DNA of 64,000 bases from the NCBI GenBank assembly GCA_965218865.1, contig CBDCME010000009.1, positions 1 to 64,000 on the forward strand, read 5' to 3'. Made by a program: the position numbers and the translations under genes. Source of the stretch: CBDCME01 sp965218865 (GTDB lineage: Bacteria > Pseudomonadota > Alphaproteobacteria > JAAXGF01). This document shows, one piece after another, positions 18,195-27,610 of this stretch. The notes under the pieces are model-generated. The model did not search any database, was not told the DNA's origin, and saw only the letters and a list, made by a program, of their open reading frames with translations. The number at the start of each line of letters is the position of its first letter. Positions within the stretch are counted from its first letter, which is position 1.

Positions 18195-20811
18195 TTGCGT
18201 TACCGGTGAGATTATCGGCGAGGTCGGACCCGACGACGTTCTCGAAGCCGATCACGGTATCGCTGTCACCGAACTCGTCGGTTGCCGTAAAGGCGGAAAG
18301 GTCCACCGTCGCGCCGGTGGTTCCCGCGGCGTCGTCGAAGCGGACCTCGTCGGTGCCCCCACCGCCGTCAAGGGCGTCGTCGCCGCTGCCACCCCTGAAG
18401 GTGTCGTTGGCCGTACCGCCGTTGAGCGAGTCGGCGCCGCTACCACCCTCTAGGCTGTCACTTCCCCCGCCGCCCTCGATGGTGTCGTCCGCGCCGCCAC
18501 CCACCAGTGTGTCGTCACCACCCAGGCCCTCCAAGGTGTTCGCGTTGCCGTCTCCGGAGAGATCATCGGCAAGCGCTGACCCGACGACGTTCTCGATATT
18601 GTTCAAGGTATCGCAATTGTTGAATCCGTCGGTCGCGGAGTTGGTCGCCAAGTTCACGACCACTCCCTGAGCGATTCCGGCATCATCGAATAGGGCCTGA
18701 TCGGTGCCACCGCCGCCGTCGAGAGTGTCGTCGCCGGCGCCGCCGCGAAGAGAATCGTCCTCGCTCCCCCCTTCCAGCACGTCGTTGCCTTCGGCGCCGA
18801 CGAGACTATCGTTGTCGCTGCCACCCTCGAGGGTGTCGTCATCGGTGCCACCGTCGAGGGTGTCGTTGCCGACACCGCCGAGAAGCGAGTCCCCGCCCCC
18901 CAGGCCACTTAGATCGTTATCTTCGTCGTCGCCAATGAGAATGTCGTTGAGGTCGGATGTGGCCAATCCTTCGATACCGCTGAAGATGTCGGTGAAACCG
19001 AATTCGTCGATCGCCGTGCCCGTGCCCAGGTTGATCGTGACGCCGAATGTTCCTAGGGGATCATCGAAACGTATCTGATCGTTGTTGCCGTCACCGCCCT
19101 CGAGGGTGTTGCTTCCGGCACCGCCCCGCAAGATGTCGTTGCCCTCACCGCCATTCAGGGCGTCGTTGCCGTCCAAGCCTTCAAGCGTGTTGGCGCTGGT
19201 ATCGCCGGTAAGAGTGTCCGCGCGGCTGGAACCGACCACGTTTTCGAACCCGCTCAGGGTATCGCTGTCACCGAACTCGTCGGTTGCCGTAAAGGCGGAA
19301 AGGTTCACCGTCGCGCCGGTGGTTCCCGCGGCGTCGTCGAAGCGGACCTGATCGGCAATCCCGGCCCCACCGTCAAGCGAGTCGTCCCCGGCACCGCCGA
19401 GCACGGTGTCGTTATTACCGCCGCCGAGTAGTGTGTCGGCGCCGCTGCCGCCGGCGAGATTGTCATTTCCGTCGCCGCCGTCGAGTGTGTCGGCGCCGCC
19501 GCCGCTCAGCGTGTCGTCGCCACCCAGGCCCTCGAGGGAATTGGCGTTTGCGTTACCCAAGAGATCGTCGGCGAGGCTGGATCCGACGGCATTCTCTATC
19601 CCGATCAAGGTGTCCCCGTCGCCGAACCCGTCAGTGGCGGTATTAGCCACCAAGTTCACGACCACACCCTGAACGATTCCCGAATCATCAAAACGTGCTT
19701 GATCGGTGTCGCCACCGCCGTTTATGGTGTCTTCGCCGGCGCCGCCGCGAAGCGTGTCGTCATCCCCCAGGCCTTCGAGGAGATTGGCGTTGGCGTCGCC
19801 GGAGAGATCATCCGCAAAGTCGGAACCGAAAACATTCTCGATATTGCTCAGGGTGTCGCTGTCGCCGAACTCGTCGGTAGCGCTGGAGGTTGAAAGGTTT
19901 ACCGTGACGCCGACGATTCCGGCCTCGTCGTCGAAGCGGACCTGGTCCGCGGAACCGTCGCCACCGTCGAGGATATCGTTGCCGGCGCCGCCGAGCAGTA
20001 AATCGTCTTCGCTGCCGCCTTCCAACCGGTCGTTGCCGATCCCACCGTCGAGGTCGTCGTTGCCCGCGCCCCCCTTGAGGGTGTCGTTGCCGTCGATCCC
20101 GCTCAGCGTGTCATTGCCCTCCAGGCCTTCGAGAGCGTTGGCGATGGTGTCGCCGTTCAGCTCGTCGGCGAAGGCGGTCCCGGCGATGTTTTCGAACCCG
20201 CTGAAGGTGTCGGTATTGCCGAACGCGTCCGTCGTGGCCGGGCCTGCGGCCAAATCCACGGTCACCCCGAAAAGTCCGCCGGCGTCGTCGAAGCGGAGCT
20301 GGTCCGCTGTCCCGTCACCGCCGTCGAGCGTGTCGTCGCCGGCCGCTCCAGCCAGGGTGTCGTTGCCGGCGCCGCCTTCCAGCAGGTTGGCGTTTCCATC
20401 ACCGGTGATTCTGTCGGCAAGGGCGGACCCAATAACGTTTTCGATCCCGCTCAAGGTATCTTCGCCGCCGAACTGGTCGGTGGCCGTGCCCGCTTCTAGG
20501 TCCACGGTCACTCCCCCGACGCCACCGGCTGTGTCTAACCGCGCCTGGTCGGTGTCGTTGCCGCCGTCGAGTGTGTCGTCTCCGGCACCGCCGACCAAGG
20601 TGTCGTTGCCGGTTCCGCCGGAAAGCGTGTCGTTGCCGCCGTTGCCTTTCAGCTTGTCGTCGCCGTCCAGGGATTCGAGGGCGTTATCCGCGCCGTTTCC
20701 GATTATTTCGTCGGGCTGGTTCGTTCCGACGACGTTTTCGATACCGCTCAAGAAGTCGACATTAATAAAGTCCTCGTCGAACGCGAGCCCGAGATTCAAA
20801 TCTATGGTCAT
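18022..20811 (-). pseudogene. RTX gene, second segment
   Basis: This segment of about 900 residues is made almost wholly of tandem RTX units, nine or so. Each carries a VTVDLAAGPATTDAF-type strand, DTLSGIENVIGSALADRITG and GNDTLxGGxGDD nonapeptides. It is very acidic, with the Gly/Asp/Asn bias of calcium-binding adhesins. The frame is open from about 20877, where it reads NILNGGAGIADQALFDD; the upstream segment reaches that point in a different frame, so one base has been gained or lost there. It leaves frame near 18115 (GGWYRDRR). Confidence 0.87.
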
Positions 20812-22729
20812 ACCCGAGAGCAGATCGTCGAAGAGTGCCTGATCGGCTATCCCGGCACCACCGTTCAGTATGTTGAATGAGGATATCGTCGCCGCTGCCG
20901 CCGATCAGTATGTCGAAATCGTCGTCGCCATTTAGGATATCGTCGCCGCCGCCATCTACGAAGTCTTCGCCGTCGCCGCCACTGAGGGAATCTTTTCCGC
21001 CGCCACCGTTCAGGGAGTCATCGCCTGTTCCTCCGTCAAGGCTGTCGTTTCCGAGCTCTCCGACAAGAGTATCGTTGTCCTCTCCGCCGAGGAGCGTGTC
21101 GAGATCCTCCCCGCCCAAAAGGGTATCGTTGCCGCCTCGACCTTCTATCAAATTGTCGCCGAAACTGCCAAACACGCGGTTCGCGTTTTCGTCGCCGATG
21201 AGGGTGTCGTCGCCGAAACCGCCGGCGATGTTTTCGATGTCGACGAGAGTGTCGAACCCGATTGAGGCGTCTCCTTCGGCGGTTCCATTGGTTAGGTTAA
21301 CGATGACGGGCGCATTGGCGCTCAAATAGGAGGCGGTGTCGAACCCGCCCTCACCATTTAGGAAATCGTTGCCTTGTCCCGATCTGCCGATGATGAAGTC
21401 GTTCCCGCCCCCTCCGCGCACGGTGTCTTCGCCGTCACCGCCGTCGAGAATGTCGCTGCCCCCGCGACCGGCAAGGATGTCGTTGCCGCCCAAACCTATG
21501 ATGGTGTCATTCAGGTTCGTACCTTGCAGCACGTCATCACCTTCGGTACCGATAAGCAGGATCCCGGTGGGGGTGAGGGAATCCCCCGATTCGTCGTGAT
21601 CCGTATCGGAGTCGCCATCCGCGCCGCCAACGGAAACATCGATGCCGAAAAACGCGAAAGTGAAGGAGAGGAGGGCCGCGTCGACCTCTCTTTCCGCCCC
21701 GAATGAATCTCCGACGACCCTGATGACCCCACCCGAAACGATTTGTTCCTCGCCGGCGGCCGGCTCGATTTCTTCAATGCCGGTCCGATCGGGTGGCGCC
21801 GGTAAGAAATTAAGGACCGCGTCGAAGAGCCGGTCGAACTCGACCTGGCCAATCTCCGCCGTTTCTGGCACCGCGAACGCCGAGGAAACCGTCACCGGGG
21901 TATAGGCCTCGGTCAGATGGAGCTGCCCCGCCTGGGTCATCACCACGATCTCCCCCACGGTGCCGTCCGGGTCCGGCAAGAGTACAAAGGTGTTCTCTTC
22001 GCCTTCCGCCGCCGCCTTGCCGGCCGTTTTCGTGCCCCGGATTCCGATCGTCGCGACCGGTGTGCGCACCAACATCTGGTCGGGATTGTTCGCCGCGATT
22101 TGGCCACTGACGAAAACGAACACGCCTTCGATCACCGAAAACGCCGATGAACCCACGCCCGTGTCGGGATCGTAGATCAACTTGTCGAGCACCAGGCGTC
22201 CGTTCTCGCCCAACGCGAACGTCGTGTCGTCGGTGAATACCAGGCCGACCGTGGCACCCGCTTCGGTTTCCAGCACGTCTCCCTGAAACACCGGCATGTC
22301 GACAAATAACGGAACAGCCGTGCCGTCGACCCGGGCCACGGTCACCAGACCCTCGACCGTCACAACCTTGCCGATCGGTATTGCGGTCGCGTCCGTGGCC
22401 AACTGGGCGTATTGTCCCGCCGCCCGGGGCCCCGCCAACAACTCGACCAGGTCCGGAGGCAACACGGCGCCGCCGACCGTCATCAGCGCCGGCGGCTCGG
22501 CGACCGCGAAGTAATCCTTGATGATCAGCCGGCTGCCATCTCCAGCGATGAGCACAAGGTCCGTCCCCTCGCGCTCGAAGTCCGCCTTCAGCAACAAGAA
22601 CCCCTTCGGAACGGTCAGGGCCTCGCCGCTTTGGGCGTGCAATATTAGGGTGATTTCGGGCGATTGAATCGGTTCTCCGCCCGGGTGGACGGAGCGGTGG
22701 GGAATGCCAGCGGTATCGATCGCCGTCAT
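20762..22729 (-). CDS. FecR-domain RTX adhesin-like protein, N-terminal segment
   Basis: This is the start of the giant RTX gene (ATG 22727-22729). Residues 1-130 form a BapA-type N-terminal region (GEALTVPKGFLLLKADFE). Residues 135-270 form a FecR-like domain (GKVVTVEGLVTVARVDGTA, VFQGDVLETEAGATVGLVFT, VRTPVATIGIRGTKT), typical of large surface proteins secreted by type I systems. RTX nonapeptides start near residue 400. The frame goes wrong after GGSGDDILIQ near 20877. No secretion ABC transporter genes are in the window. With the downstream segments the ancestral protein would exceed 2,200 residues. Confidence 0.85.
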   Translation of the reverse strand: MTAIDTAGIPHRSVHPGGEPIQSPEITLILHAQSGEALTVPKGFLLLKADFEREGTDLVLIAGDGSRLIIKDYFAVAEPPALMTVGGAVLPPDLVELLAGPRAAGQYAQLATDATAIPIGKVVTVEGLVTVARVDGTAVPLFVDMPVFQGDVLETEAGATVGLVFTDDTTFALGENGRLVLDKLIYDPDTGVGSSAFSVIEGVFVFVSGQIAANNPDQMLVRTPVATIGIRGTKTAGKAAAEGEENTFVLLPDPDGTVGEIVVMTQAGQLHLTEAYTPVTVSSAFAVPETAEIGQVEFDRLFDAVLNFLPAPPDRTGIEEIEPAAGEEQIVSGGVIRVVGDSFGAEREVDAALLSFTFAFFGIDVSVGGADGDSDTDHDESGDSLTPTGILLIGTEGDDVLQGTNLNDTIIGLGGNDILAGRGGSDILDGGDGEDTVRGGGGNDFIIGRSGQGNDFLNGEGGFDTASYLSANAPVIVNLTNGTAEGDASIGFDTLVDIENIAGGFGDDTLIGDENANRVFGSFGDNLIEGRGGNDTLLGGEDLDTLLGGEDNDTLVGELGNDSLDGGTGDDSLNGGGGKDSLSGGDGEDFVDGGGDDILNGDDDFDILIGGSGDDILIQHTERWCRDSRSGTLRRSALGYDHRFESRARVRRGLY

Positions 22730-23587
22730 CTCATTCAGATCCCTGTTTCGCCTACATAACCGATAAGTGCGCGATCGAACCTATCGGTCTTCTCCAACGT
22801 TGGCGGGGCTCCACGCGGAACATCACCGACAGGTGGGAGCTTAACGAATTAGCGCCTTCCAACCAATGTCAATGGTCACCTTTTGTAATGAAAAAAGCCA
22901 CCGTCCCAGCCTGAGGCGGGCAAGTGCCAATCATTACAAAATTTTATATAGTTAATAATACGAGCGCCTCGACTCCGGGCATCCGGTTAGGAGACGGGGC
23001 CGTAAATGAGAGTTAAAATTGACCGCCGGAGATTCTTATAAATGACAGAATTGTATTTTGTTTCAAATTTTTAGTAGGCGTTCTTTAACTACATTATTTG
23101 CCGAATTTAGATTTTTTAAGACGGTGCTCTTGGCCTTTTTTGTCATTTTCTCACATGGCTGGCACCATCGCGATAAGCGTTCGTTCATTCGTGACATCCT
23201 CTCGAATTCGGAGTTTCGATCGAGATTTGAAACGGACCGCTGAAGCAGACGCACGGCATTCTGGAATGCTAACCGTTCTTGACTCTGAGTCTCACCGTTG
23301 ATGATGTTGTGATCTTCGCGCGGACCCGCGAAACGATTGCCAGAGACTCAAAACAACATTAGAGCAATGTTTTCTCCAAGACACACTATATAAGGTATTT
23401 ATCAATCGATTCTGTCAGAAAAACCCTAAAATTAAGGTTAATGATTTTTTACGTTAATGAGTGATGTATATTTTCTTAACAATTTGTGTCACATATCACT
23501 ATTTTTTGAGGTATTGAGCTTGATTTTTGATAAAATTTTATGTATATTCGCTTCAATGATTTCACGACACGAGGATGATGTTTCGCC
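22730..23587. promoter_or_regulatory. AT-rich upstream region with inverted repeats
   Basis: This 858-base region is markedly more AT-rich than its surroundings and has no convincing gene. An 11-bp inverted repeat, TTTTGTAATGA (22881-22891) and TCATTACAAAA (22931-22941), lies about 150 bases upstream of the RTX gene and could be an operator or RNA stem. A second palindrome, TTCGCG-CGGACC-CGCGAA, is at 23315-23332. The divergent hypothetical gene at 23588 shares this region. Confidence 0.45.
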
Positions 23588-24004
23588 GTGTATGCTGTTT
23601 CGACAAACCTGAACCCCATTGCGACCTCGGTCGATCGCTTCGTTGAGACGAAGGGACAGGCTGCGGCCAAGGGCCGCGAATTCGGGCCCGACCCGGTCCG
23701 CCGGCTCGATCGCGGCGAGGCGCGTCCGGCGCGGCGGCGTACCTACGTACCAAGAGAAAATCGTGACCTGGGCGCGGTTGGCGAGCGGGTCTCGCCGGAC
23801 CGCTCGGCAGCGGCCGGATCCGAGCGCGGGTCATCACTCGACGTCTCGGCCATTCTCTTTCATGCTCAGAGGTCCTCGCAGGAAACAGTGGCGGCTGAAT
23901 CCAGCCCCACGACGCGGCAAGCGGCCGAGGTTGCCTACCGGGCCACGATTGATCGGGGCACTCATTATTTCGGAGCGGAAGCCCCCCTCGACGTATCGAT
24001 CTGA
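23588..24004 (+). CDS. Hypothetical protein
   Basis: This frame of 138 residues starts with GTG; GAGGATGATG lies about ten bases upstream. It begins MYAVSTNLNPIATSVDRFVE and ends with AYRATIDRGTHYFGAEAPLD. The middle is Arg-rich and low in hydrophobics, with no signal peptide. The terminal segments look like a real alphaproteobacterial protein, but I cannot name a family. Other open frames overlap it on both strands. Confidence 0.4.
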   Translation: MYAVSTNLNPIATSVDRFVETKGQAAAKGREFGPDPVRRLDRGEARPARRRTYVPRENRDLGAVGERVSPDRSAAAGSERGSSLDVSAILFHAQRSSQETVAAESSPTTRQAAEVAYRATIDRGTHYFGAEAPLDVSI

Positions 24005-24180
24005 CGGTCGAACCCCTCTCAAACGATTGATTGCAGTGTCGGCGCAAGGCTCGAGGAGCCTTGCCGCTCGTGGGATTCGCGAGTTCGATCCCGCCGGACA
24101 TCGGGTCGGGAACTGGCCGACGGCCACTCTTTGGCTTATCGTGCGGCCGATGAATTCCATCCGGGGGATGCCGAACAGGG

Positions 24181-25161
24181 ATGAGAGTTTGCATATTCGG
24201 CGCCGGGGCCGTGGGTGGCGTTCTAGGCGCCCAACTGGCCATCGCCGGAACCGAGGTGACACTGGTCGCGCGGGGGGAGAACGCGGCCCGGATCAAGGCG
24301 GAGGGAATTCGCGTTTGTGGCCGGGCCGGGACCTTGGTGGCGCATCCCCGCTGCTTGGAGGACCCGCGTGAGGTGGGACCTCAGGATGTCGTATTTTTAA
24401 CCCTCAAGGCACCGGTCGCGGCCCGTGTCGCCGATCAAATGACCCCGTTGTTGACGCCAAAGACGACTGTCGTAACGGCTGCGAACGGGATCCCTTGGTG
24501 GTATTTCCACGATCATGCCGGCGAGCTGCGGGATTTTCGCCTCGCAAGCGTGGATCCCGATGGCCGCCAATGGGACGCCATCGGTCCCGAGCGGGCCCTC
24601 GGATGTGTCGTCTACATCGCCAGCGAACTCGAAGCGCCGGGCGTGGTGCGCCATATTTACGGCAATCGTTTTGTCTTAGGCGAACCAAGCGGTCAGGCGT
24701 CGCCGCGATCCCGGGTCATTGCCCGGACCCTTATCGAGGCGGGTCTCAAGGCGCCGGTGCGGCCGCGAATCCGCGAAGAAATATGGGTGAAATTATGGGG
24801 CAATCTCGCCTTTAACCCGATTAGCGCGCTCACCGGCGCCACTCTTGAGGAGATGGTGAATGACACCGGGACGTGCGCTGTCGCGAGGGAGATGATGATT
24901 GAAGGGCAAACGATCGCGGAACGCTTGGGCATTCGCTTTCCCGTCGACATCGATGCCCGGATCGATGCGACCAGGCGGGTGGGTCCTCACAAGACCTCGA
25001 TGCTCCAGGATCTCGAGCGCCGGCGGCCCCTCGAAATCGACGCTCTCCTCGGCGTGATCGGAGAATTGGGGCGCCGGATCGGCGTCGCGACGCCGATGTG
25101 CGACGCCATCTACGCCCTCACTCGGCGCCGCGCCATCGAGGCCGGGTGCTACCCGGGCTGA
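24181..25161 (+). CDS. panE: 2-dehydropantoate 2-reductase
   Basis: This 326-residue PanE/ApbA-family enzyme reduces ketopantoate to pantoate with NADPH in coenzyme A synthesis, or is a related ketoacid reductase of the same fold. The N-terminal Rossmann motif GAGAVGG is at residues 7-13, TLKAP near residue 81, and the catalytic Lys segment EEIWVKLWGNLAFNPISALT near residue 200. Length is normal and no lesion is seen. It does not overlap its neighbours. Paralogues are common, so the exact substrate is uncertain. Confidence 0.88.
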   Translation: MRVCIFGAGAVGGVLGAQLAIAGTEVTLVARGENAARIKAEGIRVCGRAGTLVAHPRCLEDPREVGPQDVVFLTLKAPVAARVADQMTPLLTPKTTVVTAANGIPWWYFHDHAGELRDFRLASVDPDGRQWDAIGPERALGCVVYIASELEAPGVVRHIYGNRFVLGEPSGQASPRSRVIARTLIEAGLKAPVRPRIREEIWVKLWGNLAFNPISALTGATLEEMVNDTGTCAVAREMMIEGQTIAERLGIRFPVDIDARIDATRRVGPHKTSMLQDLERRRPLEIDALLGVIGELGRRIGVATPMCDAIYALTRRRAIEAGCYPG

Positions 25162-25313
25162 GGGACCCGCGCCACCGAGATATTCCCCGATTCCCGCGCT
25201 CGCTCGGGAGCGGGCAGGTGGCTTGCGTTCGCGCCGGAGATCCCTATTGACCCGGACGGCGGCAGGTTGTCCAATCAGCGGCGTGCGGGCGATCAGGCCC
25301 CCGGGCGCTCGGG

Positions 25314-25845
25314 GTGGGGGGCGATTTGGAAGAGCGGATTGAAGTCGTTGAAGGTGATATCACGAGACTCTCGGTGGACGCGATCGTCAACGCCGCCAAC
25401 ACGAGTCTGCTGGGGGGAGGCGGTGTCGACGGCGCCATTCACCGCGCCGCGGGAGGCGAGTTGCTCGAGGAATGCCGTGGATTGGGCGGATGTCCGACCG
25501 GCGAGGCCAAGATCACGCGCGGTTATCGGTTGCCCGCGCGCTTGGTCATCCACACGGTGGGGCCGATTTGGTGCGGCGGCAACGACGACGAGGACCGGTT
25601 GCTCGCGAATTGCTACCGCAACAGCCTCTCCCTGGCGTATGGACACGATGCCCGCACGATCGCGTTTTCCGTCGATCGGCACGGGCGTTTATGCCTTTCC
25701 CCTCGAGCGCGCGACCAGGATCGCGGTTGCCGAAACGATCGACTTCTTGAACGGTCATGCCTTGCCGGATAAGGTTACGTTCGTTTGCTTTGGTCAACGG
25801 GCGTATGACGGCTACCGGGCCGTGGTCGCCGAAAGCATCAGCTGA
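25314..25845 (+). pseudogene. Macro-domain ADP-ribose hydrolase, frameshifted
   Basis: This is a macro domain of the O-acetyl-ADP-ribose deacetylase (YmdB-like) group. It has VEGDITRLSVDAIVNAANTS, LLGGGGVDGAIHRAAG, CPTGEAKITRGYRLPA and VIHTVGPIW. At about 25667 a run of four T breaks the frame. With three T the protein continues AFPSIGTGVYAFPLERATRI and ends YRAVVAESIS at 25845. The start is the TTG at 25326 or GTG at 25314, behind a G-rich ribosome site. The final TGA shares bases with the next ATG, so it was coupled to the NUDIX gene. Confidence 0.8.
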
Positions 25846-26468
25846 TGCCTAGGGGCGGCGCGCCGCCGCCCGGCGCCTTCGAAGTGCTCGAAAGGGTGAG
25901 CTGTTTCGAGGGGTTTTTCGCCCTCTATCGTTATCGCGTGCGTTTCCGCCTTTACCGCGGCGGCTGGAGGGAGATCGAGCGCGAGGTGTTCGAGCGCGGC
26001 CATGCCGCCGGGGTCCTGTTGTACGACCCGGACTTGGAGCGGGTCGTTCTGGTCGAGCAATTCCGTGCCGCCGCGATCGACGGGCCCGGCGGCGCCTGGG
26101 TCATCGAGGTGGTCGCCGGAATTATCGAATCCGGAGAAACGCCGGAACAGGTGGTGCGCCGCGAATCGGTCGAGGAATCCGGTTTGGCCGTGGGGGAATT
26201 GGAACCCGCGGGCGAGTTCCTGATGACCCCCGGCGGAAGCTCTGAACGATTCACTCTTTTTTGTGGTCGCGTCGATGCCGCCGAGGCTGGTGGCGTTCAC
26301 GGCCGCCCGAGTGAGGGGGAAGACATTCGCGTTATCGTCATGGACACCGACGAGGCCCTCGCCGCCGTTTCCGATGGCCGTATTCACGTCGCCAACGCCG
26401 TCATCGCGCTGCAGTGGCTGGGACTGAATCGCGATCGCGTCCGGCGCCGCTGGCTGGCGAGGGATTGA
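25845..26468 (+). CDS. NUDIX hydrolase, ADP-ribose pyrophosphatase type
   Basis: This 207-residue NUDIX enzyme would probably cleave ADP-ribose to AMP and ribose-5-phosphate. The NUDIX box is complete: GIIESGETPEQVVRRESVEE then SG (about residues 90-112). The preceding VVLVEQFRAAAIDGPGG and WVIEVVAG are typical of NudF-like ADP-ribose pyrophosphatases. Its start overlaps the stop of the macro-domain gene (TGATG), so the two probably act on the same ADP-ribose pool. Confidence 0.85.
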   Translation: MPRGGAPPPGAFEVLERVSCFEGFFALYRYRVRFRLYRGGWREIEREVFERGHAAGVLLYDPDLERVVLVEQFRAAAIDGPGGAWVIEVVAGIIESGETPEQVVRRESVEESGLAVGELEPAGEFLMTPGGSSERFTLFCGRVDAAEAGGVHGRPSEGEDIRVIVMDTDEALAAVSDGRIHVANAVIALQWLGLNRDRVRRRWLARD

Positions 26469-26564
26469 GCGCCGCGAACCCGCGGTGTGTTTCGGGGTGA
26501 CGACGATTGTACTATCGAGGAAACCGATATTAAACGCTCATTGCCGCGCTAAGCCGTTCTTTGG

Positions 26565-26673
26565 CTAGTGCATCGACCCAAACGGAGGCGACAGCCGAAG
26601 TTTGGAAAGTTGATGCATCAACAAGGGCTTAGTGCAGGGGGGCGTGAACGAAGTGAGTGCGCCGGTGCACTAG
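26565..26673 (-). mobile_element. 109-bp MITE-like element, copy 1
   Basis: This short non-autonomous element begins CTAGTGCATCG and ends CGGTGCACTAG, so the termini are inverted repeats of about 11 bp. A second copy of the same 109-bp length lies in opposite orientation at 36541-36649, about 90% identical by eye. It encodes no transposase. It overlaps and supplies the last codons of the minus-strand gene 26618-27379. Confidence 0.8.
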
Positions 26674-27379
26674 GAGCATCCTCGGTCTGGCGGAGGGCGT
26701 CGAGGTGGGATTCGACGTTGATCGGGAGTTGGGAAGTGATTTCGAGGTTTCGGTCCTCGTAAACGTCGACGTTGGCGTGTTCTTGTTGCCACGAGCGGAT
26801 GGTCTCGTCGCGCTGGCGGATCAGGGTCTCGATTTCCGGCCGAAATAAGCGGATCATGGCGCTGATCCAACGGTTTACCGGCCACGACGGGCGGGCCTGA
26901 TCGATGACAAAACGGGGCAGCATGGCGCGGACGTCCTCGGCGGCGTACCAGGTTTCGCCGGTGACCCAACGGTTCGTCGTAAAAAGCGAAATCGGGTACC
27001 CTTCGGGGTCCATCGAGACGCCGATCAAATGGCTGAGCGCGTCGTCGCCCTGGGGCCATTCCGCGGATCCGTTGTATGTCACCGGTTTGACGCCGGCGGG
27101 CATGCCCGCCCGGCGAAGGAAGGTGTGGAAATGGCCGTGTTCGCCGCCGCGTAAATCGGTGGGATGGGCATGGTAGAAATATTGCGAGCCGCTGTTCCGG
27201 TCGAAAACGTCGCCGGGCGGGTAATGGTTCCATTCGTAAAACGTGCCCTGCCCGCGAAGGACCTCTCCAACGACGTTATCGTCGGTATTCCGGAGCACCC
27301 GGTACGATTCGAGGATGTCGTCGCCGGCGGCCAACAGACACTTCCGTTCCGTGTTCCCGAGGTCCAGGGGATTCACCAT
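26618..27379 (-). CDS. Hypothetical His-rich protein, C-terminus replaced by MITE
   Basis: This protein of about 253 residues starts at ATG 27379 (MVNPLDLGNTERKCLLAAGD). It has a conserved-looking core: EWNHYPPGDVFDRNSGSQYF, then HAHP, then GEHGHFHTFLRRAGMP, in a pattern rich in His and Tyr. I believe it matches an alphaproteobacterial DUF (possibly DUF6969), but this is from memory. The last 18 or so residues (PSAPAHSLRSRPPALSPC) are encoded by the inserted MITE, so the native C-terminus was truncated after LDALRQTEDA. Confidence 0.65.
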   Translation of the reverse strand: MVNPLDLGNTERKCLLAAGDDILESYRVLRNTDDNVVGEVLRGQGTFYEWNHYPPGDVFDRNSGSQYFYHAHPTDLRGGEHGHFHTFLRRAGMPAGVKPVTYNGSAEWPQGDDALSHLIGVSMDPEGYPISLFTTNRWVTGETWYAAEDVRAMLPRFVIDQARPSWPVNRWISAMIRLFRPEIETLIRQRDETIRSWQQEHANVDVYEDRNLEITSQLPINVESHLDALRQTEDAPSAPAHSLRSRPPALSPC

Positions 27380-27391
27380 CGAGGTCACCAA

Positions 27392-27610
27392 TCAGCCAAC
27401 ACCGTCCAAATATTCGATTTGGACATAGGCCCTGGCGCCGATCAATTCAATCACGTTAGGTATATTGGAAGAGTCCGGGGTCGCTCCCGGACCGTGTTCG
27501 ATCACGTTGAAGTGATTGGGAAAACCTGCGAATTCCGTTGCGCCCGATCGACCGCGTATGCTACCGCGGAGGCTCCCAATTATCGCAACAAACCCACGAG
27601 GTTCGACCAC
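27392..27610. other. Divergent intergenic region
   Basis: This gap of about 220 bases lies between the His-rich minus-strand gene and the first CNPC-repeat gene. It should hold both promoters. I cannot define boxes with confidence. Confidence 0.35.

Noticed and set aside
16248..20842. Many long plus-strand open frames opposite the RTX gene
   Set aside because: They are antisense shadows of repetitive Gly/Asp-rich RTX codons; their translations are Ser/Pro/Arg low-complexity sequence with no domain.
23619..24371. Plus-strand frame overlapping the 23588 hypothetical and panE
   Set aside because: It is Arg-rich low-complexity sequence running into the well-supported panE gene in another frame.
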